From Bradyrhizobium sp. ISRA430 (lineage in GTDB: Bacteria; Pseudomonadota; Alphaproteobacteria; Rhizobiales; Xanthobacteraceae), in the NCBI RefSeq assembly GCF_029909975.1, contig NZ_CP094516.1, forward strand, positions 7,232,501 to 7,296,500: 64,000 nt of DNA, read 5' to 3'. The notes under the pieces were generated by a model. That model was given only the letters and a program-made list of their open reading frames with translations. It was not told the DNA's origin and made no database searches. The translations under genes were made by a program, and so were the position numbers. Shown here piece after piece: positions 19,822 through 28,972 of the stretch (the stretch's first letter is position 1; each line of letters begins with the position of its first letter).

Positions 19822-20082
19822 ATGATGAGCCTCCTCATGCTTACCGCCACTCAGTCAGTTGAGCGAGCGGCTGCAATCATCCAAAGAGCATTCTCCTGCG
19901 TGCGTTGCAGAGCAGTGTTAAGGACGATCAATTCTACTGAAGCTTATGGACTCGTCAGGTCACGCGCAGTAGGGGAATCAGATATCTCGCCTATGAACGC
20001 CAGCGGATGGGACTCACGAACCATCACCGGTGTGGTGATCTCCTCGGATTTGAACGACTTAAAGTTCGCTTTTGCAGAGTAG
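19822..20082 (+). CDS. Small hypothetical protein
   Basis: An 86-residue frame starting MMSLLMLTATQSVERAAAI with a very good ribosome-binding site (aaggagaac directly before ATG). It contains a CVRC pair but no recognised domain. It lies 240 bp before the ornithine-cyclodeaminase-family gene on the same strand. It could equally be the 5' end of a decayed gene; the strong start signal is the only support. Confidence 0.35.
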   Translation: MMSLLMLTATQSVERAAAIIQRAFSCVRCRAVLRTINSTEAYGLVRSRAVGESDISPMNASGWDSRTITGVVISSDLNDLKFAFAE

Positions 20083-20324
20083 GCGAGGCATTCTGATGGA
20101 GCACTCGCATTGGATGGTGTACTCTCAAGATCAGCCTCGGCGGCGGTTCATCCGGCCGAGCGCCGCAGCGCCATCCCAATGTACCCGCAACCAAGTGGCG
20201 ACCTGCGCCAGCAATGGCCTGCGCACTAGCTCCACTACGGTCTCTCTATCCCTCTGGCCACCCCGCGCCCCAGTCTGTGCTTAAAGCGGCAGTGGCAAGT
20301 GCCCTCACATGAAAGGACCAACGA

Positions 20325-21293
20325 ATGGCATCCGACTTGCTCTATTTGTCTAATGCCCATGTGCAGGAATTACAGATTACGGCTCGCGAGGCGCGAGAGG
20401 CGGTGCTTGCCGGTTTTCGTGACAATTCGCTCGGCCGCAACGTCGGCCTACCGAAATCACCCATTAGCATTGGTCCCGGCTCCTGGTTTATCTCGATGAA
20501 CGCGGTGTCCGAAGCCGGTGGTATCGGAGCCGTGAAAATGGTCGCGGTCGCTTCAGACCAAGCCCATCGCACAACGTCCAGAGTTAACGGCCTGGTCTGC
20601 GTCAGCGATTATAAGACTGGGGTACCCCTCGCGGTTATGGATGGGAACTCCATAACGCTGATAAGGACAGCTGCGACGTCGGCGCTAGCGGCCGTCTATC
20701 TCGCCCCTGAGGCGCCTGTGACCATTGGCTTCGTCGGGTGTGGCCAACAGGCGCTAAGCCACCTTGACGCGTTTGTCGATGCGTTTCCATCTCTACGCAA
20801 GATCCATTTACTGAGCAGGAGTGGCCGCTCTGCTGAAAGAGTCGCGGTCGCCGCGTCTGAAAAGCGTCTGGAGCCGATCATATCGGAGGACCCAAATGCC
20901 CTGGTGAGTCAAAGCGAAATTGTTGTCTCCATGGTCCCGAGTTCGCCTGGATTGACGCCGTTTCTGGATGCTCGATTGATGCCGCCCTCGTCGTTCGCCG
21001 CGGCTGTGGATGGAGCCAGGAGCTGGGTATCCGAGGGGCTCTCCGCTTTCGACAGACTTGTCACGGACAGCTTGGAGCAATCTAAATCGCCAGTTGACGC
21101 GTCAGGACAGCGCGTCAAATCGGCAAGGTTCCAAGACGACCTTGTGCATCTTGCATCTGGTTCGTCGCGACCCGATGCACCAATCAGAGCCTTATTCGCG
21201 TACCAAGGTTTCGTGATCGCAGACCTGGCGTTGGCAGAATTGGCGATCCAAAAGGCGCGTGCTTTGGGGATCGGAACTATTCTGCCGCTATGA
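20325..21293 (+). CDS. Ornithine cyclodeaminase/mu-crystallin family protein
   Basis: A 322-residue NAD(P)-dependent OCD/mu-crystallin family protein. Visible are the substrate-side block GIGAVKMVAVASDQAHRTTSRVNGLVCV with the conserved lysine, the segment GNSITLIRTAATSALAAVYLAP, and a Rossmann fold GFVGCGQQALSHLDAF followed by LLSRSGRSAERVA. The family includes ornithine cyclodeaminase, alanine dehydrogenase, ketimine reductases and N-(aminocarboxyethyl)amino-acid dehydrogenases; the substrate here is unknown. The gene stands alone between eroded sequence and an IS110 wreck. The start has aaagga at a suitable distance. Confidence 0.85.
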   Translation: MASDLLYLSNAHVQELQITAREAREAVLAGFRDNSLGRNVGLPKSPISIGPGSWFISMNAVSEAGGIGAVKMVAVASDQAHRTTSRVNGLVCVSDYKTGVPLAVMDGNSITLIRTAATSALAAVYLAPEAPVTIGFVGCGQQALSHLDAFVDAFPSLRKIHLLSRSGRSAERVAVAASEKRLEPIISEDPNALVSQSEIVVSMVPSSPGLTPFLDARLMPPSSFAAAVDGARSWVSEGLSAFDRLVTDSLEQSKSPVDASGQRVKSARFQDDLVHLASGSSRPDAPIRALFAYQGFVIADLALAELAIQKARALGIGTILPL

Positions 21294-21718
21294 CAATACA
21301 AAAGAACAGGCGGAACAGCACGACAGAGTGCCTCTCGACATTGCGGGTACGCCACGCGTAGCCCCAGGCAAATGGAGCGCCTGACGCCTCACCAACAAGG
21401 AGCGATCAGGCGGCTGTGGCGGCTGGGCCTTAAGCGCCAGAACTCCGTAAAGACGTTACCATCGGATTTGCGGCAGATGATGCTGTGTCTAATCGCTGCC
21501 GGGGCGTCAAGCGATCTAATCGCTGAGGAGACACTGCCGGGTACATGGTTGTCTTCGCGGTCGGCATCAGCCGCCGCATGATGGAGCTTCGCGGGACGAG
21601 CCTTCAATGTGGACGACGCACTTTGCTGAGTCAGCAGTGCAACAGCATCAGCGGAATGGCTCGGCTCACGTCCCGGCAGGGACGCCTTAGGCGTTCAGGT
21701 TCGGAACGCTATCCGGAC
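21294..21718. other. Intergenic stretch without recognisable gene
   Basis: About 425 bp between the OCD-family gene and the end of the IS110 pseudogene. Only short frames; nothing recognised. Part of it is probably the outer end of the IS110 element. Confidence 0.5.
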
Positions 21719-21911
21719 TTATGCGGCAGCTCCGGCATTCGGATTAAACAGCTCGCCGGTTTTAGGCATCGTATGCATTATCACCGCCATTTTGCGCGCC
21801 ACGGCCACGGCAGCTCTTTTGAAGCCGATCCTCTGCCGGAGCTGCAGACCCCACGTGCGCAGAGTGCTGTCGGTTGAGCGTAACCGGTATGAGCTCCCAC
21901 GTCCGCGGTGA

Positions 21912-22535
21912 TCAGCGAGCGCGGGCGTAGCGGATCGGCATCCAGTATTGCCGCAAGGCCTCGACCGCCGCCGGAATATCGGCGTGGGCGTTACGCAGAA
22001 AGTTCTTGGTCTCGCGGCCGCTTCGTGGTGGTCCAAGCAGCGGACGGCCCTGATCGTCGCGACAGTGCAGCAGGATGGGCAGAAGTAGGCCGTGATTGAC
22101 GTTGCTGGCGTCCAGCAACGGCGCCCACGCCGATAGCTTGAGCCGCATCGCGGCATAGAAGCCTTGGCACCATGGTCGCGGATCGACGTCTCCACTGGGT
22201 TTGCGCCGGTGCATCGGCGCGAACCTGTCGGGTGCGGTCGAGAGGGTGTTGCTGATGTCGTTGTGGCGCAGCGCGACGGCCGATATGGCTGCAAACTCCG
22301 GGGTGCCGCCGTGGTTGAAGGCATCGGCATCGATGGCGAGCAGCGGGCAGATCCAGTCGAGTGGGCTCATCGACACCGGTCCGGCCACGATTGCGGCGAC
22401 GTAGCCGTCGAGCATGGGGAGATTGGTGGCGGCAGGATGCTGATCGACGCGAGCCTGCAGCCATCGCTCGAGTTCCGCAAGTGGCATCGCGGCGGCGGCC
22501 ATCGATGACGATGCTTTATGGCGACGCGGGCTCAC
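21912..22535 (-). CDS. UPF0149 passenger protein of IS66, copy 2
   Basis: A 207-residue homolog of the protein at 152-775, again overlapping the tnpC stop by ATGA. Differences from copy 1 are mostly conservative (for example HNEISQILSTTPGQF against HNDISNTLSTAPDRF), consistent with selection on the protein while in the element. Confidence 0.85.
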   Translation of the reverse strand: MSPRRHKASSSMAAAAMPLAELERWLQARVDQHPAATNLPMLDGYVAAIVAGPVSMSPLDWICPLLAIDADAFNHGGTPEFAAISAVALRHNDISNTLSTAPDRFAPMHRRKPSGDVDPRPWCQGFYAAMRLKLSAWAPLLDASNVNHGLLLPILLHCRDDQGRPLLGPPRSGRETKNFLRNAHADIPAAVEALRQYWMPIRYARAR

Positions 22536-24106
22536 GCCGCGGCCTGTGCGGTGCGCTGGCGCGCCGCCTTCCAGTGCCAGGCGAGCAGCTCGTGCAGTTG
22601 ATGGCTCTTGGTTCGCCCGGAGACGATGCGCTCCAGCACGTCGGTCAGATAGGCCTGCGGATCGAGTTCATGGAGCTTTGCCGTGTTCACGAGCGACGCC
22701 AGGATCGCCCAGCTCTCGGCGCCGCCCTCGCTGCCGCTGAACAACGAGTTGCGTCTTCCCATGGCAATCGGGCGCATGGAACGCTCGACCGTATTGGAAT
22801 CGACCTCGACGCGGCCGTCGCGGAGAAACAGCGTCAGGCCATCCCAGTGATTGAGCGCATAGTTGATCGCCTCTGCCAGCTTCGACTGGGAGAACAGCTG
22901 GCCCACGATCTCGGTCAGTCGCGCCTTGAGCGCCGCCATCAACGCTGCGCTCCTGGTGCGGCGGGTGGCCAGCCGCTGCTCCGCACTGTTGCCGCGGATC
23001 TCCGCTTCGATCGCATAGACCGCCCGCAGGCGTTCGATCACCTCGCGCGCAAACGGCGACTGCGTCATTTTGAACACCTCGACGAATTTGCGTCTGGCAT
23101 GGGCGAGACAAAAGGCGAGCTGGATCGCGCCGCCATGGTCGCGGGCGAGCGCCTTGTAGGCGGCATAACCGTCCACCTGCAGAATGCCGGAAAAATCCGT
23201 CAATTGTCCGGCGATCTCCTCGGTGCCGCGGCCGTCGGCGAACACGTAGGCGACCGCCGGCGGCGAAGGGCCACCCCATGGCCGGTCATCCATGGCATGC
23301 GCCCAGAACTGGCAGATGCGAGTGCGATGTCGTCCGGGATCGAGCACCGGCATCGGAGTCTCGTCGCAGAACACGCGCGGCGAGGCCTGAATTGTGCGCA
23401 GCTGGAGCTCATAGAGGCTCTTGAGCCACCAGGCCGCACGCTTCACCCAGCCGGCAAGCGTCGACCGGTCAAGATGGATGCCCTGGCCGGCCAAAATCTG
23501 CACCTGCCGGTACAGCGGCAAATACCAGGCGAACTTGGAGACCACCACGTGAGTCACGAGCGCGGTCGAGGCCATGCCGCTCTCGATCAGGCGTGGCAAC
23601 GCCTTCACCTGGACCACGCCATCGGTGCAGCCGCGGCAGGCGTATTTGGGACGGATCGTCCGCAGCACGCGCAGGATCGCCGGGATCACGTCCAGCACCT
23701 CGCTGACGTCCTCGCCGATCTTGTGGAGCTGGCCCTGGCAGCACGGGCAGGCGGTCGCCTCCGGCTCCAGCACCTGCTCACAGCGCCGCAGGTGCTTGGG
23801 CAGCGCGCCGATGTTGCGGCGCGCCTTCTTGCGCGGTTTGCCGGATGGCTTCGCCACAGCCACATCGTCGTTGGCGGGCGCACACAGCCTCGCGTCGGCC
23901 TCAAGATCGCCCAGCTCGAGCGCAAGCTGTTCGTCGACGAGCACCGCAAGCCGCTCCGAGCGCTTCCCGAAGATCATCTCCTTGAGCGTCTGCATTGCTA
24001 CGCGCAGCTTCTCGTTCTCGGCGTCAAGCGCGAGCACCATCTCGGTCAGAGCTGACGGATCGGTCGGGAGAGCGTCGGGACGAATCGCCATGACCAGACG
24101 ATACAT
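22532..24106 (-). CDS. tnpC: IS66 transposase TnpC, copy 2
   Basis: A 524-residue TnpC starting MYRLVMAIRPD at 24106, with the same blocks as copy 1: coiled coil, CPCCQGQLHKIGE zinc-finger region, CDETPMPVLDPG, VDGYAAYKALARDHGG and VDSNTVERSMRPIAMGRRNS. The frame is intact. Confidence 0.92.
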   Translation of the reverse strand: MYRLVMAIRPDALPTDPSALTEMVLALDAENEKLRVAMQTLKEMIFGKRSERLAVLVDEQLALELGDLEADARLCAPANDDVAVAKPSGKPRKKARRNIGALPKHLRRCEQVLEPEATACPCCQGQLHKIGEDVSEVLDVIPAILRVLRTIRPKYACRGCTDGVVQVKALPRLIESGMASTALVTHVVVSKFAWYLPLYRQVQILAGQGIHLDRSTLAGWVKRAAWWLKSLYELQLRTIQASPRVFCDETPMPVLDPGRHRTRICQFWAHAMDDRPWGGPSPPAVAYVFADGRGTEEIAGQLTDFSGILQVDGYAAYKALARDHGGAIQLAFCLAHARRKFVEVFKMTQSPFAREVIERLRAVYAIEAEIRGNSAEQRLATRRTRSAALMAALKARLTEIVGQLFSQSKLAEAINYALNHWDGLTLFLRDGRVEVDSNTVERSMRPIAMGRRNSLFSGSEGGAESWAILASLVNTAKLHELDPQAYLTDVLERIVSGRTKSHQLHELLAWHWKAARQRTAQAAA

Positions 24107-24141
24107 GCGCGCGCCAGAGGCTCCAGCGAAATCCTCTCCTC

Positions 24142-24495
24142 TCAGCCGACAACGGCCGGCTGCTTCACAGGCTTGGGAGAGACGCGCGTCCACTCGAGTC
24201 CGTCGAGCAGCATCGCGAGCTGCGTCGCACTTAGATGCACCACGCCGTCGCGGATCGGCGGCCAGGTGAAGTGCCCTTGGTGCAACCACTTCGTCACCAG
24301 CACCATGCCGCTGCCGTCCCACGCCAGAAGCTTCACTCTGTCCATGCGTTTGCTGCGGAACACGAAGACGTCGCCACAATACGGGTTCGCACGCAGCGCT
24401 TCGCTCACCAGTGCCGACAGCGTATGCACCGACTTGCGGAAATCGACCGGCTGTGTCGCCAGCACCACCTTGAGGTCAGAGCGTAGCGCAATCAC
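24142..24495 (-). CDS. tnpB: IS66 accessory protein TnpB, copy 2
   Basis: A 117-residue TnpB with a GTG start at 24495 overlapping the tnpA stop. It has VDFRKSVHTLSALVSEALRA and FRSKRMDRVKLLAWDGSGM, as in copy 1. Confidence 0.9.
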   Translation of the reverse strand: MIALRSDLKVVLATQPVDFRKSVHTLSALVSEALRANPYCGDVFVFRSKRMDRVKLLAWDGSGMVLVTKWLHQGHFTWPPIRDGVVHLSATQLAMLLDGLEWTRVSPKPVKQPAVVG

Positions 24496-24953
24496 CGGAC
24501 GCCCCGAAGCGCCGCCAGCACGGTCGACAGCGTCGCCAGCTCCACGCCCGGCTCGACCCGGATGCGCGCCCCGTTCACCTCGATCTCGACAACCCCGCAA
24601 ACCTTGGCCGGCGGCGCGGCGATCTCCAAAGGCTTCGTCTGTAGCCGCGAAATACGCTCGGGCTCGCTGGCTGTCCCGCTACCGCTCTCGGCATCAATTT
24701 GGATTGGCACGAAGTTCGGCGCCTTGCCCACCACCGCCGCCGCAACTTGGCGTCGCCACACCGTAAGCAGCCCGCGCGAAACGCCATTGCGCCGCGCAAC
24801 CTCGGAGATGTTCGCACCCTCCCCAAAGCTCTCCGCCACGATCCGGGCCTTCTCCTCGCCCGTCCACCGACGCCGTCGGCGCTCCCCAGTGATCACCTCG
24901 ACGCGACGATAGGAGTCATCTTCCTGCCTGGCATCAAGCATGGCATTTGCCAT
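24492..24953 (-). CDS. tnpA: IS66 accessory protein TnpA, copy 2
   Basis: A 153-residue TnpA with the same helix-turn-helix (ISEVARRNGVSRGLLTVWRRQ) and C-terminal VNGARIRVEPGVELATLSTVL. The middle linker (residues ~85-110) is the most divergent part between the two copies. Confidence 0.9.
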   Translation of the reverse strand: MANAMLDARQEDDSYRRVEVITGERRRRRWTGEEKARIVAESFGEGANISEVARRNGVSRGLLTVWRRQVAAAVVGKAPNFVPIQIDAESGSGTASEPERISRLQTKPLEIAAPPAKVCGVVEIEVNGARIRVEPGVELATLSTVLAALRGVR

Positions 24954-26152
24954 CGTTCCACCTCCACCGATCAGCTCATGCCAGGCTGTATCGCGCGCAA
25001 GCCGAGGGGTGGCTAGGTGGGGGCCTCATGCCGGTTACGGTTGAGCTGCGCGTCAGAATGACCGCAGCCGCTTCGTACAGAAGCCCTCGCAAATGGTGGT
25101 CGCCACGTCGGGATATATGGCCGTCATAATCGACTTCTCCGGATTGGTAGCGGCGCGTTGTCAGGCCGATCCAGGCGCCAACAGATCGGGATTTCTTGAA
25201 GTTGTCCGGCCTCTCAATGGCTGTTGTGAAGGCGGTTGCGGTGATCGCACCGATGCCGGGAATAGACATAAGGATGCGGCAAGCCTCACTCTGGCGCGCG
25301 TCCCGGACCAACTGGCGTCCGAGTTCGGCGGCGCGGATGCGAATGCCACGCCAGGCTTCCAGCATCGGAAGCACGATCGATGCAAGTCCGTCCTGATTGG
25401 CAAGAAGGCTCCGGACGTTCTTCTCGAAGGTGCTTCCCTTTCCGGCGGGAACCAGCAGACCGAAGGGTTTCATGACACCGCGGATCTGATTGGAGAGCTC
25501 GGTAGTGATCCGGACCAGCCGAGTGTGCGCCGCGACAAGCGTGCGTGTCAGCATACTGTCGAATCCCTTCACGCGCACCTCACGAAAGAACCTGACTTCC
25601 GCGAGCTGCGCCAGACCATCGGCGTCATTCGCGTCCGTCTTGTTCGCCGCCATGTCAAGCGCCGCGTTAGCATGTCGCGCATCGATGCAGATCGCCGGCA
25701 ATCGGTGCGAAGAGTATGATAAAACCATACCGACAGCGGTCCGGTCTCGAACACCACTCGCTTTACGGCCGGCGCCCGCTTGCGGATGAGCTCGGCGACG
25801 ATACTCGGATCAGATGCGCACTTGCCGCGCCAGATCCGTTCACCTGCTCGGCGGATCGAGACTGCCGTCTCTTTCATCGACACGTCGAGACCAATATATT
25901 CTTCGATGGCTGTTCTCCATTCGATGCTTGGGCCCGGCGTCCAGTCATGAGCCCGTACTTCCATCCTATCGGGGAACAGCCACCAGCTTCCATTGGGCGA
26001 CTCGCTCCCGCGATTACCCCATGTGGACGGCTCCTCCACGGGACGAGAGTGCCAAGGAGTGGGCGCCCTTTAGGCAGTGTGGACTCTTGGGATTCTCAAA
26101 TCAGATGGAAACATGATTCAAGGCTTTCTTTTGGGAGGAAGTCTTGGGTGTC

Positions 26153-26475
26153 ATGGACCGGCTCGTTCTGAGCGATACGCAATGGGACCGCATCTCTGGC
26201 CTGATCATCGGTCGGCCGGATCAGCGTGATTCGACAGGCCGTGACAACCGGATGTTTGTCGAGGGCGTGTTGTGGGTCGTGCGAACCGGTTCGCCGTGAC
26301 GTGATCTGCCCGAAGCATTCGGCGAATTGAACAGCGTCTTCCGCCGCTTCAGCCGCTGGAGCGCCAAAGGGGTCTGGCTGCGTATCTTCGAAGCGCTCGC
26401 AGATGATCCGGACTTTGAATACCTGATCGTTGACTCCACCATCGTCCGCGCCCACCAGCACGCTAGCGGCGCAAA
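26153..26475 (+). pseudogene. N-terminal fragment of an IS5-family (IS427-like) transposase
   Basis: Begins MDRLVLSDTQWDRISGLIIGR with a ggaggaag site upstream and continues to DFEYLIVDSTIVRAHQHASGAK. An in-frame TGA near 26298 stands where a related copy (38651-39191, minus strand) has the tryptophan codon of SPWRDLP. The gene breaks at about 26475, just before the homopolymeric frameshift site, where group II intron-type sequence begins. An outer end reading tgtggactct is visible near 26079. Confidence 0.8.
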
Positions 26476-26479
26476 ACAA

Positions 26480-26673
26480 GCGCTTCCATCACCGCTTGGG
26501 ACGCGCGCGTCTCTTCCTGGAGAAGATCGCGCGTGAGAACCGCAGGCTCTTTGTGCATTGGTAACTCGGCGATGGCGGCAAGCTCGCCTGATGGGGAGCC
26601 GGGTGAGGCGAGAGTCTCACGCCCGGTTCTGCGACAGGCTGGAGGTGAAATCCCTCCGGCCTACTCTCCCGAC
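26480..26673 (+). ncRNA. 3' end of a group II intron (end of ORF, domains V and VI)
   Basis: Positions 26596-26629 form a canonical 34-nt domain V: GAGCCGGG pairs with the closing CCGGTTC, GTGAG pairs with CTCAC, the loop is a GAGA tetraloop, and the AGC triad sits at 26597-26599. A domain VI-like hairpin (ggagg ... cctcc) and the 3' end follow, ending near 26673. Upstream, one frame reads RARLFLEKIARENRRLFVHW then stop, which looks like the C-terminal end of an intron reverse transcriptase; that part is less certain. The intron sits in an IS66 tnpC gene at the codons before VPVLAKGKTDTGR. The 5' exon, the 5' intron and most of the reverse transcriptase are missing. Confidence 0.75.
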
Positions 26674-27271
26674 CGTGCCGGTGCTGGCCAAGGGAAAGAC
26701 CGATACGGGCCGGTGCTGGATCTACATCCAGGACGATCGAGCGTTTGGGGGCGCGGGCCCACCGGCAGCCATGCTCTAGTACTCACGCGACCGCAAGGGC
26801 GAGCATCCCCAGGCGCATCTGGCCCGGTATGCCGGCATCCTGCAGGCCGACGCCTATGACGGGTACAACCAGCTCTATCTGGCGGGGCTCCAGCCCGGAC
26901 CGATCCGGGAGGCCGCCTGCTGGTCGCACGCACGGCGCCCGTTCTTTGCCATGGCCGACGTTGAAGAGAATGCCCGGCGCAAGGGCGCCGGAAAAAAGGA
27001 AATCCCGCTCTCTCCGATCGCGATCGAGGTCGTGCAGCGGATAGATGCGCTGTTCGAGATCGAACGCTCCATCAATGGCAGAAGCCCGGAAGGGCGTCTG
27101 GAAGTGCGACAGACGCTGAGCCGGCCTCTGGTCGAGGACCTTCAGGTCTACATGCGCGAACAGCTCGCCAAACTGTCTCGTGGTCACGACCTGGCCAAGG
27201 CGTTCAACTACATCCTCAAGCGTTAGGCGAGCTTCACGCTGTTCCGGGAAGATGGACGCGTATGTCTCTCC

Positions 27272-28720
27272 ACGGATGGTGTTGAGAAGCTCTCCCGTCA
27301 GTTCATGACAACTTTTTTGGCTTCTCCTTCCAGGCCGCCACCATCCGCTCGTACGCCTGCTCGACGCGTGCGACGTAGCCAGCTTCCCGCTCGCGGAGTT
27401 CCTTGATCCAGTAGTCCCGACCCGGGCCAGCCTTGCCATAGGCACGGGGCGCTCCAGCCTTGAGTGCCACCTTCCGGAGTTTCATCGCTGTAAACGCTGG
27501 GCGCGCGTGAGCATAATCTTTCCCGGTCGTCAGGATGTGCCAGATCATCACTGCGAGCTTACGTGCCGTTGCGACGGCCGCGACTCCAGGCCCATGCTTC
27601 CTCTGAATGCGGTTGAAGAAGGCCCGCAGCGGCCCTGGCGCCGTCTTGGCTGACCAGGCCGCTTCAACCAGCATCTTGCGGGCGTCACGATTACCCTGTT
27701 TCGAGATGCGACCATGCCTTGCCGGGTGCTCTCCCGATTGTCGAATCCGACGGGTCAAACCGAAGTAGCTGCTTAGCTTATCCGGTGACGGGAAGCGTGC
27801 GATGTCGCCGATCGAAGCCAGCACAGTCGAAGCAACGACCGAACTCACGCCGGGAATCGTCATCAGCTTGAGGGCCCGTGGATCATCCAGAGCCTCTTGC
27901 GCCACGACTTTGTCGATCTCCAACAGCTGTTTTGTCACGCGTTCGAGTTCCGCGATCAGACGCTGGAGCATCGCATATTCTTCCGGTGGAAGAGGCAGAC
28001 TCTCGAGCCAACGTTGCCCGGACTTGCCGAAGAGGTGGCCTTTGTAGGGCGGTATGAGATTGGCATGTAGGATTGCCTTCATGCGTCCCTTAATTCTGAC
28101 GATCTGCGCCAAGACGCCAGCGCGCTCCGCTATCTGGCGCCGGCGGCCGTAGGTATCCTCGTCGGCAACCCAGACCTCAGGCAAGAAACCGGCAGCATGC
28201 AACTTTGCCAGGGTTTCAGCATCGATCTTATCCGTTTTGATCCGCGCATAGGCGATCGCTCGAACAAGCCTCGGGTTGGCGACCGCGACGCGCTTAACAT
28301 GCGGGCGCAGAAGACGTTCGACCGCCGCGCTGTTGCCCGTCACCTCGATGACCACTTCATCCTCTCGGCTGAGTGTTTTGGCGAACGCGACAAGTCTATC
28401 GTGGACAAGATCTACGCGGAGTTGTCGGGTTATCACACCGTCCTCCAGAATAGCGACCTGGGCGAAGGATCGATGGATGTCCATGCCGACGATTCTCATG
28501 CTTGGTTCTCCTTTGTTTCGGAGCCAGTGGGGCTTGCACGACATCTACGGATCCGCGCTCACAGCGCAGCCGGGCAAGTCGTAGGGGGCGGCCAAGTAAC
28601 AACGCGAGCTCGCAGCTCATGGACAGGACGGCCTGCCACCGTTTCATGCTCCAGACGCCTCTATCCCGGCCTTGGTAAGCTAACCCGGAAACGAGGCGTC
28701 GACAGCATCATGCCCTTTAA
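27272..28720 (-). mobile_element. IS110-family element (type 2), copy A
   Basis: The block 27272-28729 is repeated in inverted orientation at 61524-62981 with no difference that I noticed. The shared block ends within conserved tnpC codons (aatgctgc), so the element proper ends near 28720. There is no target duplication, as expected for IS110. About 220 bp of non-coding DNA precede the transposase start at 28499 and about 30 bp follow its stop; in IS110-group elements the longer end encodes the bridge RNA. Confidence 0.85.
27303..28499 (-). CDS. IS110-family transposase (type 2), copy A
   Basis: A 398-residue DEDD transposase starting MRIVGMDIHRSFAQVAIL, with aggag before the ATG. It has the RuvC-like N-terminal core (GMDIHRS, ARIKTDKIDAETLAKLHAAG) and the Tnp_20 domain (LMTIPGVSSVVASTVLASIG, SSYFGLTRRIRQSGEHPARHGRISKQG). 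Identical to the protein at 61754-62950. Confidence 0.93.
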   Translation of the reverse strand: MRIVGMDIHRSFAQVAILEDGVITRQLRVDLVHDRLVAFAKTLSREDEVVIEVTGNSAAVERLLRPHVKRVAVANPRLVRAIAYARIKTDKIDAETLAKLHAAGFLPEVWVADEDTYGRRRQIAERAGVLAQIVRIKGRMKAILHANLIPPYKGHLFGKSGQRWLESLPLPPEEYAMLQRLIAELERVTKQLLEIDKVVAQEALDDPRALKLMTIPGVSSVVASTVLASIGDIARFPSPDKLSSYFGLTRRIRQSGEHPARHGRISKQGNRDARKMLVEAAWSAKTAPGPLRAFFNRIQRKHGPGVAAVATARKLAVMIWHILTTGKDYAHARPAFTAMKLRKVALKAGAPRAYGKAGPGRDYWIKELREREAGYVARVEQAYERMVAAWKEKPKKLS

Positions 28721-28972
28721 CAATGCTGCCGAACGGGGCCTGCGAGGCATCGCTCTTGGCCGGAAGTCCTGGCTGTTCTGCGGATCGGATCGCGGTGGAC
28801 GGCGCGCTGCGTCGATGTACAGCCTCATCGTCACGGCAAAAATGAACGGTATCGATCCGCAGGCGTGGCTTACGGATATCCTCGCCCGGATTGCCGCCCA
28901 TCCGGCCCATCGGCTGGACGAATTTCTGCCGTGGAATTAGACGCCGGCATCAGCGATCTCTGCTCGAGCCGC

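Larger units (their letters stand above)
21880..25038 (-). mobile_element. Complete IS66-family element, copy 2
   Basis: It is 3159 bp long, ends gtaaccggtatgag (21880-21893) and its near-complement (25025-25038), and is flanked by the 8-bp duplication ggttgagc at 21872-21879 and 25039-25046. It lies inside the IS110 transposase gene. It has the same gene order and length as copy 1 but many scattered substitutions, so the two are distinct lineages of one IS, not a fresh duplication. Confidence 0.93.
21719..25907 (-). pseudogene. IS110-family transposase interrupted by IS66 copy 2
   Basis: The N-terminal two-thirds lies at 25040-25907 (EEYIGLDVSMKETAVSIRR, VVFETGPLSVWFYHTLRT, then after a frameshift near 25700 AICIDARHANAALDMAANKTDANDADG, and SIPGIGAITATAFTTAI). 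The last part lies at 21719-21879 (LRTWGLQLRQRIGFKRAAVAVARKMAVI). Joining the two across the IS66 and its 8-bp duplication restores a continuous reading. The start codon seems to have mutated: ATC at 25907 precedes GAAGAATAT, with ggaga upstream where ATG is expected. This is a different IS110 lineage from the other two in the window. Confidence 0.85.
26674..28940 (+). pseudogene. IS66 tnpC (second lineage), interrupted by IS110
   Basis: After the intron end the frame reads VPVLAKGKTDTGRCWIYIQDDR, then with a frame change YAGILQADAYDGYNQLYL, ACWSHARRPFFAMADVEENARRK and QLAKLSRGHDLAKAFNYILKR, with a stop near 27224. It reaches the FREDGRVCLS block, is cut at ~27271 by an IS110 element, and resumes at ~28721 with NNAAERGLRGIALGRKSWLFCGSDRGG to the stop at 28938. 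The mosaic is inactive. Confidence 0.85.

Noticed and set aside
120..25038. Composite transposon formed by the two IS66 copies
   Set aside because: Each copy has its own matching 8-bp duplication on both sides, showing two independent insertions.
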